The position numbers were made by a program, and so were the translations under genes. DNA of 64,000 bases, from contig JBAJFE010000026.1 in assembly GCA_037903355.1 (NCBI GenBank), positions 7,316,001-7,380,000 on the forward strand. The letters run 5' to 3'. Below, in pieces: positions 1 through 11,412 of the stretch. Source of the stretch: Trichuris trichiura. Taxonomy: Eukaryota; Nematoda; Enoplea; Trichinellida; Trichuridae. Below the pieces are notes generated by a model. The model had not been told where the DNA came from. It was given only the letters and a program-made list of their open reading frames with translations, and searched no databases. The first letter of the stretch is position 1; the number at the start of each line of letters is the position of its first letter.

Positions 1-510
1 AACCGTGACAAGATAGCGGTAATCGTTAGAACATGTATTCGTGAAGTTACGAATAGCTCAAACGGGTGCACTATACCTATTGAGCTTTCAAGTAAGTCAG
101 ACAACGTACAAAAGACAAACCTTTTCAAGTTCTGATATTCAGTAAGAGAGTACGTTATCGTGATTATTCGTCGCGTTTTTCCTTTGAGACCTTTCACTTT
201 TTTCATGATTCCCTGCAGTTGTAAATGAGCACTGCGTCATGCAGCTGCTTGAATTTTCATTAAATTTCCGAGGCTTTGCATTTTGTAATCGTCTGAAATT
301 TTTAGAGCGCAGGTAAGTGATGTAAAAGTGCATGTTTTCATGACAGTCAAGGGCGCAGTGGCCTAAACGAATTTCGTTTTCTCCTTTGGGACCTTTCACT
401 TTTTTGTGATTGGTTGATTATTTGCTTCTCCGTTATTTAAACTTTAATTTGTACTGGCCAGTTGTTTGCAAGAAAAGTAAGTTAGACAACGTACAAAAGT
501 TAGTGTACGT
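1..510. repeat. Non-coding flank with two short motifs each present twice
   Basis: No gene is visible. A motif around AGACAACGTACAAAAG, preceded by AAGTAAGT, occurs at about 90-113 and again at about 475-499. A second motif, GACCTTTCACTTTTTT, occurs at about 188-203 and 390-405. The order is motif 1, motif 2, motif 2, motif 1, all in the same orientation. This looks like a shuffled repeat at the edge of the transposon cluster that follows. The short open frames here have no recognisable content. Confidence 0.4.
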
Positions 511-2050
511 AAGTAAAGGGTGATAATGATTAGCCCAGTGACGGCGGCGCTGATTGCTTAAGTCTAGGTCAATTCTGATTAGTCAGTTTCCTATTAATGC
601 CCATCATCCATTGAATGGAAACTGTCTTGCCTCAACTTTAACACGAAAACTAATCAGCTGCCGATTAACACCTGTTGTACAGCACTGCGTAGGCTAAGAA
701 AAATGAATCGTATTGAATAGGTTTATTGGATGTCTATTACAACTAGTGCATGTAAAACACAGATGAATAGATTGCAGAAGAGGTTAAACATGATGCATGA
801 TGCAGTGAACATTAATTGCACGGGACAAAACGACTAAGCTAAGAATGGTCTCGCCACTGTCTGACAGTTCATCGTCTTCTGTGTCGTGAAACAGGGTAGA
901 AAAAGAGCACTTTCGAAAAGATTTCATAACAGTTTCCGACTTTACTTTGCTGCATGCCTTTATTACGAACTGGAACAGCAAACTGAGCGATGGAGTTCGC
1001 ATTCGTCCGCCGGCTGTGTACCTTTTCTGCCCGTTTATTATACATTCTTTCTACTCTTCTCGCATGAAGTCTTTGAAGGGCTTATTAATGCAAACGTCCA
1101 GCGGTTGCAGAACTGATGTAAGTTCATCAGGAATCGCGACTGTTTCTATTTTGCATTTCTTTAAATGTGATTTTATTGCTTCAGCTATGTGACTTCGGAA
1201 TGAGTCGCACACCAGTAAACTTCTGCTGTTACTATGCCCAGGTCTTTTTCCCCCAGATGTTGTCAACCCACAAGCTCACACCCTGTTCATCCATCCAGCC
1301 GTTCTCGTGAAAGTGGACAAAGGCGCCAGAAGGAAAATCTTCTATTGGCCTTCTCTTCCTCTTAAATATGACCATGGACTTCAGCTTCATTCCATTAGCC
1401 AGGCAGGACAGCACACCACTGTGAAGTGAGTTCTTTCATGTCTCATGCTTTTCACTAGAATAAATTTTGTGGCTTTACTATGTATGGTTCCATTGCCAAT
1501 AATACCGGAAAATGTTGGCGTCTCGTCCATATTACTGATGTTGCCCAGTGGAAGGTTATTTCCTCTTGTCAGATTACTGACATGCGTGGAAATACAATTT
1601 CGTGAGATAGAGCGCAGTTTTATTTCTTCCGTAAAACCGTTTCTACGTTTGCTTGTTTGGAGATCGTACGCTAAGCTTTTTCAGAAAAGATAAGTGTAAA
1701 TATACCACCGGGAGTCACACAGCTTATTCTTGAAATCCACAGGCGTTTTCTGCGGAATTTTCGTCTTCTGTCTGAGTACGAGGACGTTCCTTTTCATGAG
1801 ATAGGCTTAGGATACGTATGGGTTGCAGTAGGCCCAGTTTGTCGTTTGATCTCTCATGTCTGTCTTTGTGATGCTCTGTCGCTGTTGCCTTACCCATTCT
1901 GCCACACTGTTCCGGCCAAATGCCTCAGCGTCTTGCACATTTTTCTTCGGCATCTTCTTCAGGGCCTCTTCCCGTTCCACAACAAAAACGATTGAAGGCT
2001 GACTTGGCTTCACAAATTACATTCATTTTATGGCCGCTGAAGAGCAGTCA
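511..2050 (-). pseudogene. Tigger/pogo-type (DDE_1) transposase copy A, broken
   Basis: This is a decayed DNA transposon of the Tc1/mariner-pogo group, read on the minus strand in several frames. From the 5' side, about 2010-1810 encodes part of the N-terminal DNA-binding region (REEALKKMPKK). About 1690-1445 encodes the first catalytic region with NMDETP, then the HERTHFTV stretch. About 1415-1232 holds FKRKRRP. Positions 1266-1051 hold VCDSFRSH and LQPLDVCINKPFKDF, carrying the second and third catalytic Asp. The acidic C-terminal tail (FHDTEDDELSDSGE) lies near 890. All three acidic residues survive, but they sit in different frames with stops between, so no intact protein is made. The family is known to cut and paste DNA using TIRs and a TA target; no TA duplication was identified here. 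Confidence 0.75.
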
Positions 2051-2099
2051 CGATTGTCTTGAAAGCTCTGGAGATTAAAGGTTATTGTAGATATAACGG

Positions 2100-2830
2100 G
2101 ATATTCACTACGTTATAAAGACATTTCATCATATAAACTTATAGTCTTGTACCAAGACATGATAATTTCAGGTTTACTGGATGTCTATTACAACTATTGT
2201 ATGTAAAAAACAGATGAATAGATCGTAGAAGCGGATAAACATGGTGCATGACGGGAATACATTTATTGCGGGAGACGAAACAGTTAAGCCAAGCAAGATT
2301 TTTCTCACTGTCTAAAAGTCCATCGTTTTCTGTGTCGTCTAGCTTATTTTCCAAATCCGCATGCATTTTCTGGGCAGTTTTTGTTTTTTGTCTCAGGACG
2401 TAGTCCTTTCTTTTCATGAAACGGCTGCAATATCCAATCGTTGGGGTAAAGCCGTAGGATAAGTGTGGGTTGCAGTGGGCCTAGCTCAACGTTTCATTTC
2501 TCTATTTGTCCACGTGATGATACGGGCGCTCTATCACTGTTCTCGTACTCATTCTGCCAAACTGTTCTCTAGTTCCGGGCGCGAGGCGATGCCTGACCGT
2601 CATGCGCATTGTTCCTTAGGCGTCTTCTTCAGGGCCTCTTCCGGTTTCCTCCAATATATCAACATCTTCCGGGTAATGCGATACTTCCTGGCCGCCTGTG
2701 CATTGTTGCTTTCTTTTGCCATCTTGACTACTTCCAATTTGAATCCGGCGTTGTGGTTTTTCCTCGTTATAGCTTGCATGCAAAATGCGCTGAGTAAAGC
2801 TGAAAAATTCCTTCGTTAAGGAAACTTATT
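2100..2830 (-). pseudogene. Tigger/pogo-type copy B, internally deleted
   Basis: On the minus strand the frame starting near 2720 encodes a helix-turn-helix N-terminus (MAKESNNAQAARKY, then KMLIYWRKPEEALKKTPK), which resembles the pogo/Tigger DNA-binding domain. Around 2417-2340 the sequence matches the linker of copy A at about 1800-1740. It then jumps directly to the acidic C-terminal tail (DDTENDGLLDSEKN) and the 3' end. The catalytic core found in copies A and C is missing, so B is an internal-deletion derivative of the kind that can only move in trans. It ends near the start of copy C, which runs in the opposite direction. Confidence 0.6.
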
Positions 2831-2879
2831 CTTCGTTAGTTATATGGTTTCTTCAGTTGCTACTGAGAGCGCGATACAG

Positions 2880-4025
2880 AGTGACGCGATAAAGCTTACA
2901 CGTATCTTTTTTGAAGAAGCGTAGCGCGGGATCTCCAAATAAGCAAAAGTCGAAACGGTGTTTTACAGAAGAAATGAAACTGTGCTCTATCGCAGGAAAT
3001 TGTGTTTCCAGCAATGTCAGAAATCTGAGAAGAGGAAATGAATTTCCATTGGGCAATACTGGTAATATGGTTGAGAGGTCAATATCTTTCGATATGATTG
3101 GCAATAGAACCATGGATAGTAAAGGCACAAAATTTATTGTAGTGAAAAGCATTAGCCATGAAAGTACTCACTTCACGGTGATGCTATCGTGGGTAGCTAA
3201 TGGAATGAAGCTAAAGCGTGTGGTCATATATAAGAGGAAACGAAGGCCAAAGAAGGTGCCTTTGTCCGCTTTCTTGAGAACGGCTGGTGGAATGACAACA
3301 TCTAGAGGAAAAGGCGTTGGCATAGCAGCAACAGAATCATACTGGTGTGACTCATTCCGAAGTCACTTGGCAGAAACAATAAAATCACATTTAAGGGAAT
3401 ATAAAACAGAAACAGCCGTAATCTTCGGTGGGCTTACATTAGTTCTGCAACCGCTGAACGTTTGCATTAATAAGATCTTTAAAGACTTTATTATGCGAGA
3501 ACAGTAGAAAGAATGGGGCAAAAAGGCAGAAGAGGTACATAGCGGGCGGATAAATGTGAGCAGCATCGGTCAATTTGCTGTGCCAGTTCGTAATAAAGGC
3601 ATGGAGCAGGGTAAAGACGGCAACCGTTATGAAGTCTTTCCAAAGGTGCACCGTTTCTACCCTGTTTGACGACACAGGAGACGATGAACTGCCAGACTGT
3701 GATGAAGACCGTTTTGGCCCATGCAATTAGTATTCAGTGCATGCGCCATGTTTATCCGCTTCTACTATCTATTCATCTGTGTTTTACCTGCAACAGTTGT
3801 AACAGACGTCGAATAAACCTACTGAATACGATTAATTGTTCATAGCCAATGCAGTGCTGCCCAACGCGTTTATCGGGCAACTGATAATTTCCGGGTTGAA
3901 CTTGAGGCAAGACCGTTTCGATTGAATGGATGATTGGCATTAACCAGTAAACTGACCACTCAGAATTGACTTAGATCAAGCAATCAGCGTCGCCGTCACT
4001 GGGCCAATGATTACCACCTCATACT
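2880..4025 (+). pseudogene. Tigger/pogo-type transposase copy C, catalytic core only
   Basis: The 198-codon frame at 2911-3507 encodes the DDE core. It holds ESTHFTVMLSWVANGMKLK, YKRKRRPKK, WCDSFRSHLAETIKSH and LQPLNVCINKIFKDF. Compared with copy A, the first catalytic motif NMDETP is degraded to NMVERS and the third Asp is Asn (LQPLN), so the enzyme would be dead even where the frame is open. The acidic tail continues around 3655-3725 in another frame. The 3' end (about 3890-4020) is the inverted equivalent of the 3' end of copy A (about 515-660), including a shared block around CCCAGTGACGGC. The N-terminal DNA-binding domain is absent. Confidence 0.7.
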
Positions 4026-4099
4026 TTTGGGGGAAGGGGGGTTGTTATACACTAAGATGTACGATCCTTTTCTTTCACCTACTGTAATCATGTTCTTTT

Positions 4100-4345
4100 G
4101 AATTTTCGGCCTCCCGCAGTCCTGTACACCTGCTTTTCCTTAACCCTCCAACTTTCCTCCTTTTCCTTATCCTACTGGACTGTCTCCTTACCCGCTTTTC
4201 TTTACCCTACTCCAGCTTACCTGCTTTTCCCTATCCTACTGGACTCCCACCTTAGCCGCTTTTCCTTAACCTACCTCCACCTTTTTTCTTAACTTAACTT
4301 AGCCCTCCACCTTTTTTCTTAACTTAGCTAGCCCCTAACTCACCG
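4100..4345. repeat. Pyrimidine-rich imperfect tandem repeat
   Basis: On the plus strand this stretch is almost wholly C and T. It is built from variants of CCTGCTTTTCCTTA, TCCTACTGGACT and CCTCCACCTTTTTTCTTAAC. The unit CTCCACCTTTTTTCTTAACTTA appears twice near 4280-4330 with small changes. It has the look of low-complexity DNA expanded by slippage. The leucine and phenylalanine-rich frame across it is a by-product of composition. Confidence 0.6.
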
Positions 4346-4455
4346 CCAGCGCAGTTATTTTCTTTCCTCCACACTTTGCTCCTAAAACTAAACCGCATAC
4401 TACTTCACCTTGTTTGCTGTGCATACTCAAAATGCCTGCTGACAACACATCTTAC

Positions 4456-5050
4456 ATTCTGGTCATTAAATCATACATTCAAAGGATGCGTTTGCGACTT
4501 GCACCGGCTACGAAATTACTTAACAGTAGAAAAGTTAGAACGTGCGTACTTGCAAAGCAAGGATCCATTAAAGCCTTTTCAGGTGTCTAGTCACTTGAAA
4601 TTCCACTCACATTTGAGTATTACCGTCTGAGACCATAAGCGATAAATACATTCAACAATACAAATTATAACGCGCGTACTTACAAAGCAAGTTTCCATTA
4701 AAGCCTTTTCGAGTATTGCGTTGTCCAATCACTTAGAATTCCATTCACATTTGAGGATTACCGTCTGCGACCATAAGCGGTGAATACATTCAACAATACA
4801 AATAGTTGAATGGTGAATAAATAGAACGTTTGATGAACCCCTTATATTCTGGACAACACATCAATCTATACATTCAGGGGGTGCATTCGCAACCTGCACC
4901 GGCTACCAAATTATTCAACAGAAACAACGTTATAACGTACTTACCTACAAAGCAAGCAGTTATAGCAAGCCTTTTTAGGTACTGCGTTATGCAACCACTT
5001 GAAATTCCACTCACATTTGGATAAGCAATGAACACATTCAACAATACAAA
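4456..5050 (+). repeat. Direct repeat array, two long copies and one partial copy
   Basis: A unit of about 205 bp occurs at 4456-4665 and 4848-5050, with a partial copy of its second half at 4671-4801. Shared landmarks are TGCACCGGCTAC, CAAAGCAAG, CCACTCACATTTG and ATTCAACAATACAAAT. Copies differ by scattered substitutions and a missing stretch in the third copy, so the array is old. No coding frame is shared between copies and no transposase is linked to it. Confidence 0.7.
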
Positions 5051-5109
5051 TGGTACTTGATAGGAAGAACCATTTCCGCTCACAATATCAACAACAAATT
5101 CATTCAGAA

Positions 5110-7300
5110 GGATGACCACCATGTGCGTATGGCAAAGAATTCCAACGTATTCCTACCTACGCGCGAACAGGCGTCTCCGAAAGCTGAACACTGCACAAGC
5201 TTGTGAACGTGCAAGAAACAAACCTGAATAGGGCATTTTCACTGACATGAAAGCAACGGAGAAGGAGAGTTGGTTAAGAGTGCCTGTAGTGCTTCGCAAG
5301 TGCGATATGCCACTATGTCCATTCATGAACTGGCTGCGTTTCAATGTCATTCAGCTTGCCGGTCAACACGCACACTCTTCCCAGAACCAAGTCAAATTGC
5401 AAGTTTTCTTTAGCTCTGATAATGGGATGCATTGTGTGAACTAACAGAGTTATGCAAGACGACGCTGGCGCTTCTGTGGTTGCGAGGACAACATTTTAGT
5501 TGGCAGAGTGAGCTTTCCCGTATGGTAGTAGTTAACTGAAAGTACAAATCATTTGCGTCTCGCCATGCCACTGTTTCATCCGTTATCTGCCTCTCACAGA
5601 TAACGCGAATTTTGGATTCCAGTGCGTCTAGCTGATTTCCACTTTGATAACGGAAACGCGTTATTAGCAGTAGCCGTAACCATAATTTGAATACCATATT
5701 TCTGTCAGTATCTTCTATCATAGGCAGCCTCCCTTGAGTGCAAGCAGCATCTAAAATGAGAAGGCTGCCGAGAGCGTACGGTTATCAGCTCGCTGCCGCC
5801 CATGCTGAGTGATTGCATTCCAGGTTTGTGAAGTGGGATCGCTGCTTCCACGCCGTAGACAGAACTGCTTCGCTTTCATTTGCTGTTCTTCTTCACGGCT
5901 GACTTAGCGTATTGCAATTTTGTGGTTTGTTTGTTCCACCACAGAAGTCTGATACCCGTATCAGCTCCTCTATCCATCAGTTCTTCTTTCAGCGCACACA
6001 TTCGACATGAGACGTTCTGCTGGGCAAAGCCGTCGGTTTTTACTGTTTGAATTCTGAAAACTTGGGTATAGCTTTTTGGATAGGCAAACACCAGCGTGTC
6101 TTTTTAGGGCGGTTCGAAATTAGGGCTCATGTAATCAACATTCCTGTTCGCAATTCGCAATTCATGAATTGGGAACAAACCACGACTTGGAAGTCAGCAG
6201 CAGAACAAAGTCAATCAATGGCGACGACGAAAAATAACAGTAGTATACCTCTGAGCAGCAGCAATAATTTGGATGTAACCATTATGGAGACCGTTAAGTG
6301 AAGGTCAGCGTAAGACCATTTTGAATGCATACTAACGTCACCGTTTCAATAGATGATAACTGCAATTTCATAGAGAGACCTGCGTTGACTGCAAGGGATT
6401 GAAAGACGGCAGCAAACTAGGCACGTGCACTGTGCTCTGCTCTGCTCATAATAAGTATGGTTGTTTTGTTCAACAGAATAACATTAACACATCCAAATAG
6501 GTGACCGCTGACAAATGTTCCATCAGGCATCAACGGGAAAAATGACGCAATGCAGTAACGCCAGAAGTGAGGTTAACCAGAGGTTGTTTACCATTACGGA
6601 CCATCATGTGACCGCCATGAGACGGAACTTCACTATGACGTGTGCTCATGAGCCACATGTGACCATCATGTGATCATAACTGCTCAGTACTACAATGAGG
6701 TCAAATTGAGGTCATGAGAAAAGCTCATCTTCGCTTTGTGGCATGAAATGTTGTACGCTTTAGGGAATCAGCTTAATCAAACAACGTAAATAGCTGAGGT
6801 GTTCGTAAGGTCGCGTGTGTTTTTCCGCACACAAAACAGCACTCAAACTTTGGCCATTCCAAACAACATCTGAGCGTTAAGTGCTTTGAAGGAGCATTCC
6901 ATAACTTCTCCCAGACGCTTTCTGGATAGCAAGTATACTGCTAAGAAAATTTTCAGTTGTTTCTCAGAAAAGGTGAGTTCGGGGTATCAAGGTCGATTCG
7001 TTTCTTGAGATGGATCGCAGGTATGACGTCGATTACAAGCTTCTGGTTCCAAGGTATGGCCAAGTGAAAAGTGATTCCACGTCGTGTACATAGTGTAATT
7101 GCTCAGCTACCTTCCATGCTTCATTAGAAAAGAATTCATTCGATGTCCGGATGAATACACGACGAAGCGAGTTGTGAAGGAGAGGGAGAGAGAGACGCAA
7201 CAGGGCATCACAAGCGCAGTATTCACACTGACCGCCACCGCCAGCAGTGACCGCTTTGTATACCCTTTCTCTGAGTAAATACCTCGGGGCGTTGCATAAC
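5110..7300. other. No gene recognised
   Basis: Only short unrelated open frames are present. Around 6600-6710 the words CATGTGACC, CATCATGTGA and CCATGAG recur in a loose cluster. I see no domain, RNA gene or clear transposon end. Confidence 0.4.
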
Positions 7301-7301
7301 T

Positions 7302-7560
7302 GCCTGTTTGCCACGGCTTCCCTAATTGCCGAAGTAAAATGATTGGTCAGTTTGGACACGGCTAACTTCGGTGACCTTCCTCGTGACTGCCGCGGTCACA
7401 TGAGCTTGTTTGCCACGTGCTTCCCTAATTGTCGAAGTAAAATGATTGGTCAGTTTGGCCACGGCTAACTTCGGTGACCTGCCTCGTGATTGGTCAGTTT
7501 GGCCACGGCTAACTTCGGTGACCTTCCTCATGATCGCCGTGGTCACATGAGCACTTGTTT
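7302..7560 (+). repeat. Three-copy tandem repeat
   Basis: The core CAGTTTGGCCACGGCTAACT followed by TCGGTGACC is present three times (near 7348, 7450 and 7495). Copies one and two also share the upstream block CTTCCCTAATTG. Copies one and three share the downstream block CGGTCACATGAGC (GGTCACATGAGC in the third). The spacing between copies is unequal (about 100 then about 45 bp), because the middle copy lost its tail. An amino-acid repeat in the minus frame (KLTNHFTS) is a by-product. Confidence 0.75.
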
Positions 7561-9330
7561 ATTACACATAGATTATGACTAATCAATCGGCAATGCGGAA
7601 ATGGAAACAACACACGAGTGTTACTTACCATTCATTCATACGCATCACTGTGGAGGTACATCTGCTTTCCGACTTCAACCTGCAGTGAAACTGAAATTGA
7701 CCACAGACAATGGAAGTTTTTCTTGCTGCGATTAAGTTGAACAAGTGCCCTGTCAGCTGAAGAGTAAAGACAGTAGGGTCAGTCGAATAAACGCTTTCCT
7801 ACCAACCAAGTATGTCGAAATTGCTACGATGGAAGTGGGCACAGTCACAACTCAATATGATTTACGTGCGTAGGCAGAGTCATCGCAACTAAGCCGCAGT
7901 CGCAAAGCAGAACTGAATGCGAAATACCGCACCTCCGCTTGCTCCCTGCAAGTGCAAGTACTATCAGCGGATCGTGAGGTTACATCTCTTTTTTTATATA
8001 CGTTTAATTCCATTTGCTCTTCCCCGAAGACGTTCGCGCGCAGCCTTGCGGCAACGAAACACGCTATAAGAACAATTAGGTAATATTTTATTTCTTAAAC
8101 CCAAAACGCAACAGAAGAAGCAACAGTAAAATCCGGACACATTTACCAACAATTCAGCTGCATCGGTATGGAAAGGAACAACCATTTAGGATAAAACATA
8201 TCGTATGAGAAGACGTACACCAAAGGGTATACGCCGTGTTGTAGTGAGCACGCTGCAGATTACGCATACTGTGCATGAACAAGTATGGGATGACGCGGAT
8301 GTCATCGAGGTAAGCGAAAGGGGAAGCGAGGTGGATCATGAAGGGAGTAACAAGGACATAGGTGCTACATTGTCACTCCCACCAGTTATCCGTGCATGGT
8401 TGAATTTCAGGGCAACTTCAAAGCCCAGTTGCTCGTCTCGACCTAAAAATAGCATTTTCAAAAATAGCGCAAAACGCTGATCGTTGCAGCATTACCAAGC
8501 ACAACTGTAAACAAATTTGCATACTGTAAAGCTTTACCGAGAATGGAGTCCTAATTTAGTCTTAAGGCTAACCCTGTTTTTACTGAGAAATCTTTTGCTG
8601 CATTCACCCAATGATTATAACGGTACGCTGAAACTTGAAACATTAATTTCTTTTCTTACACGAAAGCGCAAACAAGGAAGACACCTTTAAAAAATTCCGA
8701 AATTTACAAACTCTGGTTCAGTAAATCTATATAGCAAGTATTCAAGTAAGCCAATTAATCGCAATCAAAACAATTCTACTAAATCTGGTCACTAAACTAT
8801 AAAGACTAGCAAGTTCATCTCATGATCATACTGTATTACGTTCATACCAATCATTACAAAACAGTAACGATTAGTTTGACGTAAAAAGCTAATAACAACT
8901 AGCTTTTGCAATTTAGTTGCTCCTAATGATATAACAAGGCAAGTAGAAGTAGGGAAATAAAAACAATAACATAATTAAAAAGATAGAACTAAAACACTCA
9001 CCGTCGTCCATTGCAGCCCACCGGAAGAGCAGTCATTGGAAGAGCTAACAAACATCCAACTCCTGCTCTTTCCTGGAGACGGCCGAAGTCTCAACGGGCA
9101 GTCCAAGGTCGGCCCTGATCGGCCCTCCCTGTAACAACAATAAGCAGTTATTAAGGATAAATGCGTCAACAAAAAAACTGAAAACAAAATTACTAAAACA
9201 AGCTTATTAATAAGCCAAACACATCAAATCAATGTCTAAATAAAACGCAACAAACGCGTGCAAGCAGAACAGCATAATAGACTTCATAGTCACCTGAAAG
9301 TGGACGACAATTCTGACGGTCTGTTACCAC
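7561..9330. other. No gene recognised
   Basis: Mostly AT-rich sequence with short frames. Nothing resembling a known domain, tRNA or transposon end was found. Confidence 0.35.
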
Positions 9331-9333
9331 GAA

Positions 9334-9402
9334 GTAAATGATTGTTCACCTTTTACGAAGTCGATATATCAACTGCGTACACGGCGGAGAACAATCATTT
9401 AC
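9334..9402. repeat. Perfect 14-bp inverted repeat with a 41-bp loop
   Basis: GTAAATGATTGTTC at 9334-9347 is exactly complementary to GAACAATCATTTAC at 9389-9402. The intervening 41 bases contain CGATATATCAACTGCG. It could form a hairpin in RNA or be the ends of a very small element. No flanking target duplication is evident. Confidence 0.5.
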
Positions 9403-9674
9403 GACTCGATAACGAACTAACTAACAGACCAAAAATATCGTCAGTATTTTTACAGTAGACTATTGTGGGAATTCAGGTCATGCAATCCGGCGACGTGGCA
9501 AAACGAGAAGTTCAGACGGGAAAGTAATAAACTAAGTGAAAGATCTCTGCGAACTTATACTCAAAAAGTTGTAGAAAATGTACAAATAAAACAAACTCAA
9601 GTAACTAGAAAGCATTTGGTACTTTTACTTATTAAATTCTCTCTCAATGACTTGTGCATTCCAGTTTTAATCAT

Positions 9675-9785
9675 AATGAGGTAGCTTTATTACGGAGAAA
9701 GTCCCGTTTAATGTGCGATAAGGGCTTGAACTCCGGAGCTTTCGGGTCACTCGAGACCCGTTTTCAACGGGTCTCGTATTGACTG
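9675..9785 (-). repeat. Dispersed repeat family, copy 1 (decayed hammerhead-like core)
   Basis: Read on the minus strand, this holds the order GACCCGAAAGCTCCGGAG, then CACATTAAACGGGA, then CCGTAATAAA, then CATTATGA. The same order is found at 43.65, 44.74 and 45.55 kb. The block CGGGTCTCGAGTGACCCG sits where the better copy at 45.55 kb has a paired stem, but the preceding CTGAAGA has decayed to TTGAAAA. This copy is about 34 kb away from the others, so the family is dispersed and not a local duplication. Confidence 0.6.
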
Positions 9786-11300
9786 TCCTGTTCGTTAGTT
9801 GACTTTTTACTGCTACATCGTTTACACATTCCTTTTAATCGTTCGTACAGCGGTTACATATGATCATACTGTACTGCTCCTAATATTGCATTGTTGGAAT
9901 TGCAACGTTAAAAGCAAACTTTTTCGTTGATAAAAGCTTGCTTTACTGTTAGAAAATCAGAATTAATGTTTAAAAATATTAATAAGATGCATTTATGTTA
10001 TTAATAAGCTTTTCAGGTTAGTACACTTTTTAATTCAATAGCTGCTTCAAAGTATGCAGTTGCTCTTAGGCGCGCAATACGTTCTGCATTGTAAAAGAAT
10101 GTTAACCGCAATTTTTATTTGCAGCAAATCGAATAGTTTTACTTTTGCTCAAGATTGCTTTACCTTACGTCAGTTTTCTCTTCGATTGCAATAGTTCTTT
10201 GCCATATTATCATTTATGCTTGTGCTTAGTTGCGTTTAAACGTTGATCGATAGCGAAGTTTCAACATTTCCACTTCAGCATTGCTGATCATTTTAAGCGC
10301 AAACACGGTCCAATACATGATTATTATCAATAATCCTTTGCTGACAAGAACTGTATAGTGAGAGGTTGAATACTTGTAATTAGGAAGATTATCCAATGAC
10401 TTGTTATGCTCATATATGATGACGGCTAAGGAAACTGAAGTGACGAAGCACCATACAAAGATAGCCAGTTTTGGGTTCGTGTTCACTTTGGTCATTTAGG
10501 CCGTAAAGAACGTCTTGGAAGGTGAGCTTGAACAATCGACTCAGTCGTTACAGCCAACCATTCAACAACTATTTAAGGCAGCGTGTTGGTTAACCTCACC
10601 AAGCTGAATGAGCATTTTACATTCATGTTTATCGTCTATAAGTTTAACGTTGTCTATTTTAAAGTGTTTTATCAAATTGTGCGCACTTTAAGTTTTAATG
10701 ACGCGGTTGACTTTCTTTATTTTCAGTTTCGGAACTTTCAGGTTCTTTCGATGTACATGATTAAGGCTTTAATTGAACGAACATACACGTCCACGTAACC
10801 GACCATCACCTCTCATGCGCAGGTTACAAAGAACCTGGGCATCGCTGGAGTAGCGGTCGTAGCATACATATTTGTATTAATATATGCATATATGCGGAGA
10901 ATCTCATGTTCTCTGGAAGAAAGGTACTTTCGCGTTTGTGCAGATAAATCTAGTAAAAAATGTTGAATCTTATATTGTGCCCAAAAATATTGCAGTATCC
11001 GTGATATTCTTTTTTTCACGGGTGCAAAATTCGCACTCTCGGAGATCTAAGCAACATGATATCGGAAAGAGCAAAATCCGATAAGCGCATTAGCTTTAAT
11101 GTGTCGAAGCTGCAAATGACCGGAGCCATCATCTAGGCAACAACAGTTCGCGGCAAATATTAATGTCTTTGTGATTAAAATTCTTTTGCATTTAAGTGCG
11201 CATACGAAGTATAGATACATTTGCGGACTCTGCAGCAGCCAACATTTCAGTGTTAGCTACGTAATTCTAACGTCAACTTCGTACAAACGGTCAATCATTA
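9786..11300. other. No gene recognised
   Basis: AT-rich intergenic sequence. A minus-strand 89-codon frame at 10226-10495 has two hydrophobic stretches (LAIFVWCFVTSVSLAVIIY and VSKGLLIIIMYWTVFALKMI), but it has no family resemblance that I can name and no visible splice context. It is left uncalled. Confidence 0.3.
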
Positions 11301-11318
11301 CATTGTAAGTGTCGTATA

Positions 11319-11324
11319 TTTATT
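11319..11324 (-). terminator. Candidate polyadenylation signal for the endonuclease III gene
   Basis: AATAAA on the minus strand lies about 90 nt past the stop codon at 11413. The position fits a short nematode-type 3' UTR. It is the canonical hexamer only; no cleavage site can be seen directly. Confidence 0.4.
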
Positions 11325-11412
11325 TAGTCATTGGCTACAAGGTTGGTTTGACGTCAAGAAATTTATCTGAAAATGTTTTGACCACTCAGAATGGAGTAAG
11401 ATACTCTTCGAC

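Noticed and set aside
4098..4292. Hydrophobic 64-codon frame in pyrimidine-rich DNA
   Set aside because: It is a by-product of the C/T tandem repeat; the encoded Leu/Phe/Ser/Pro follow from composition.
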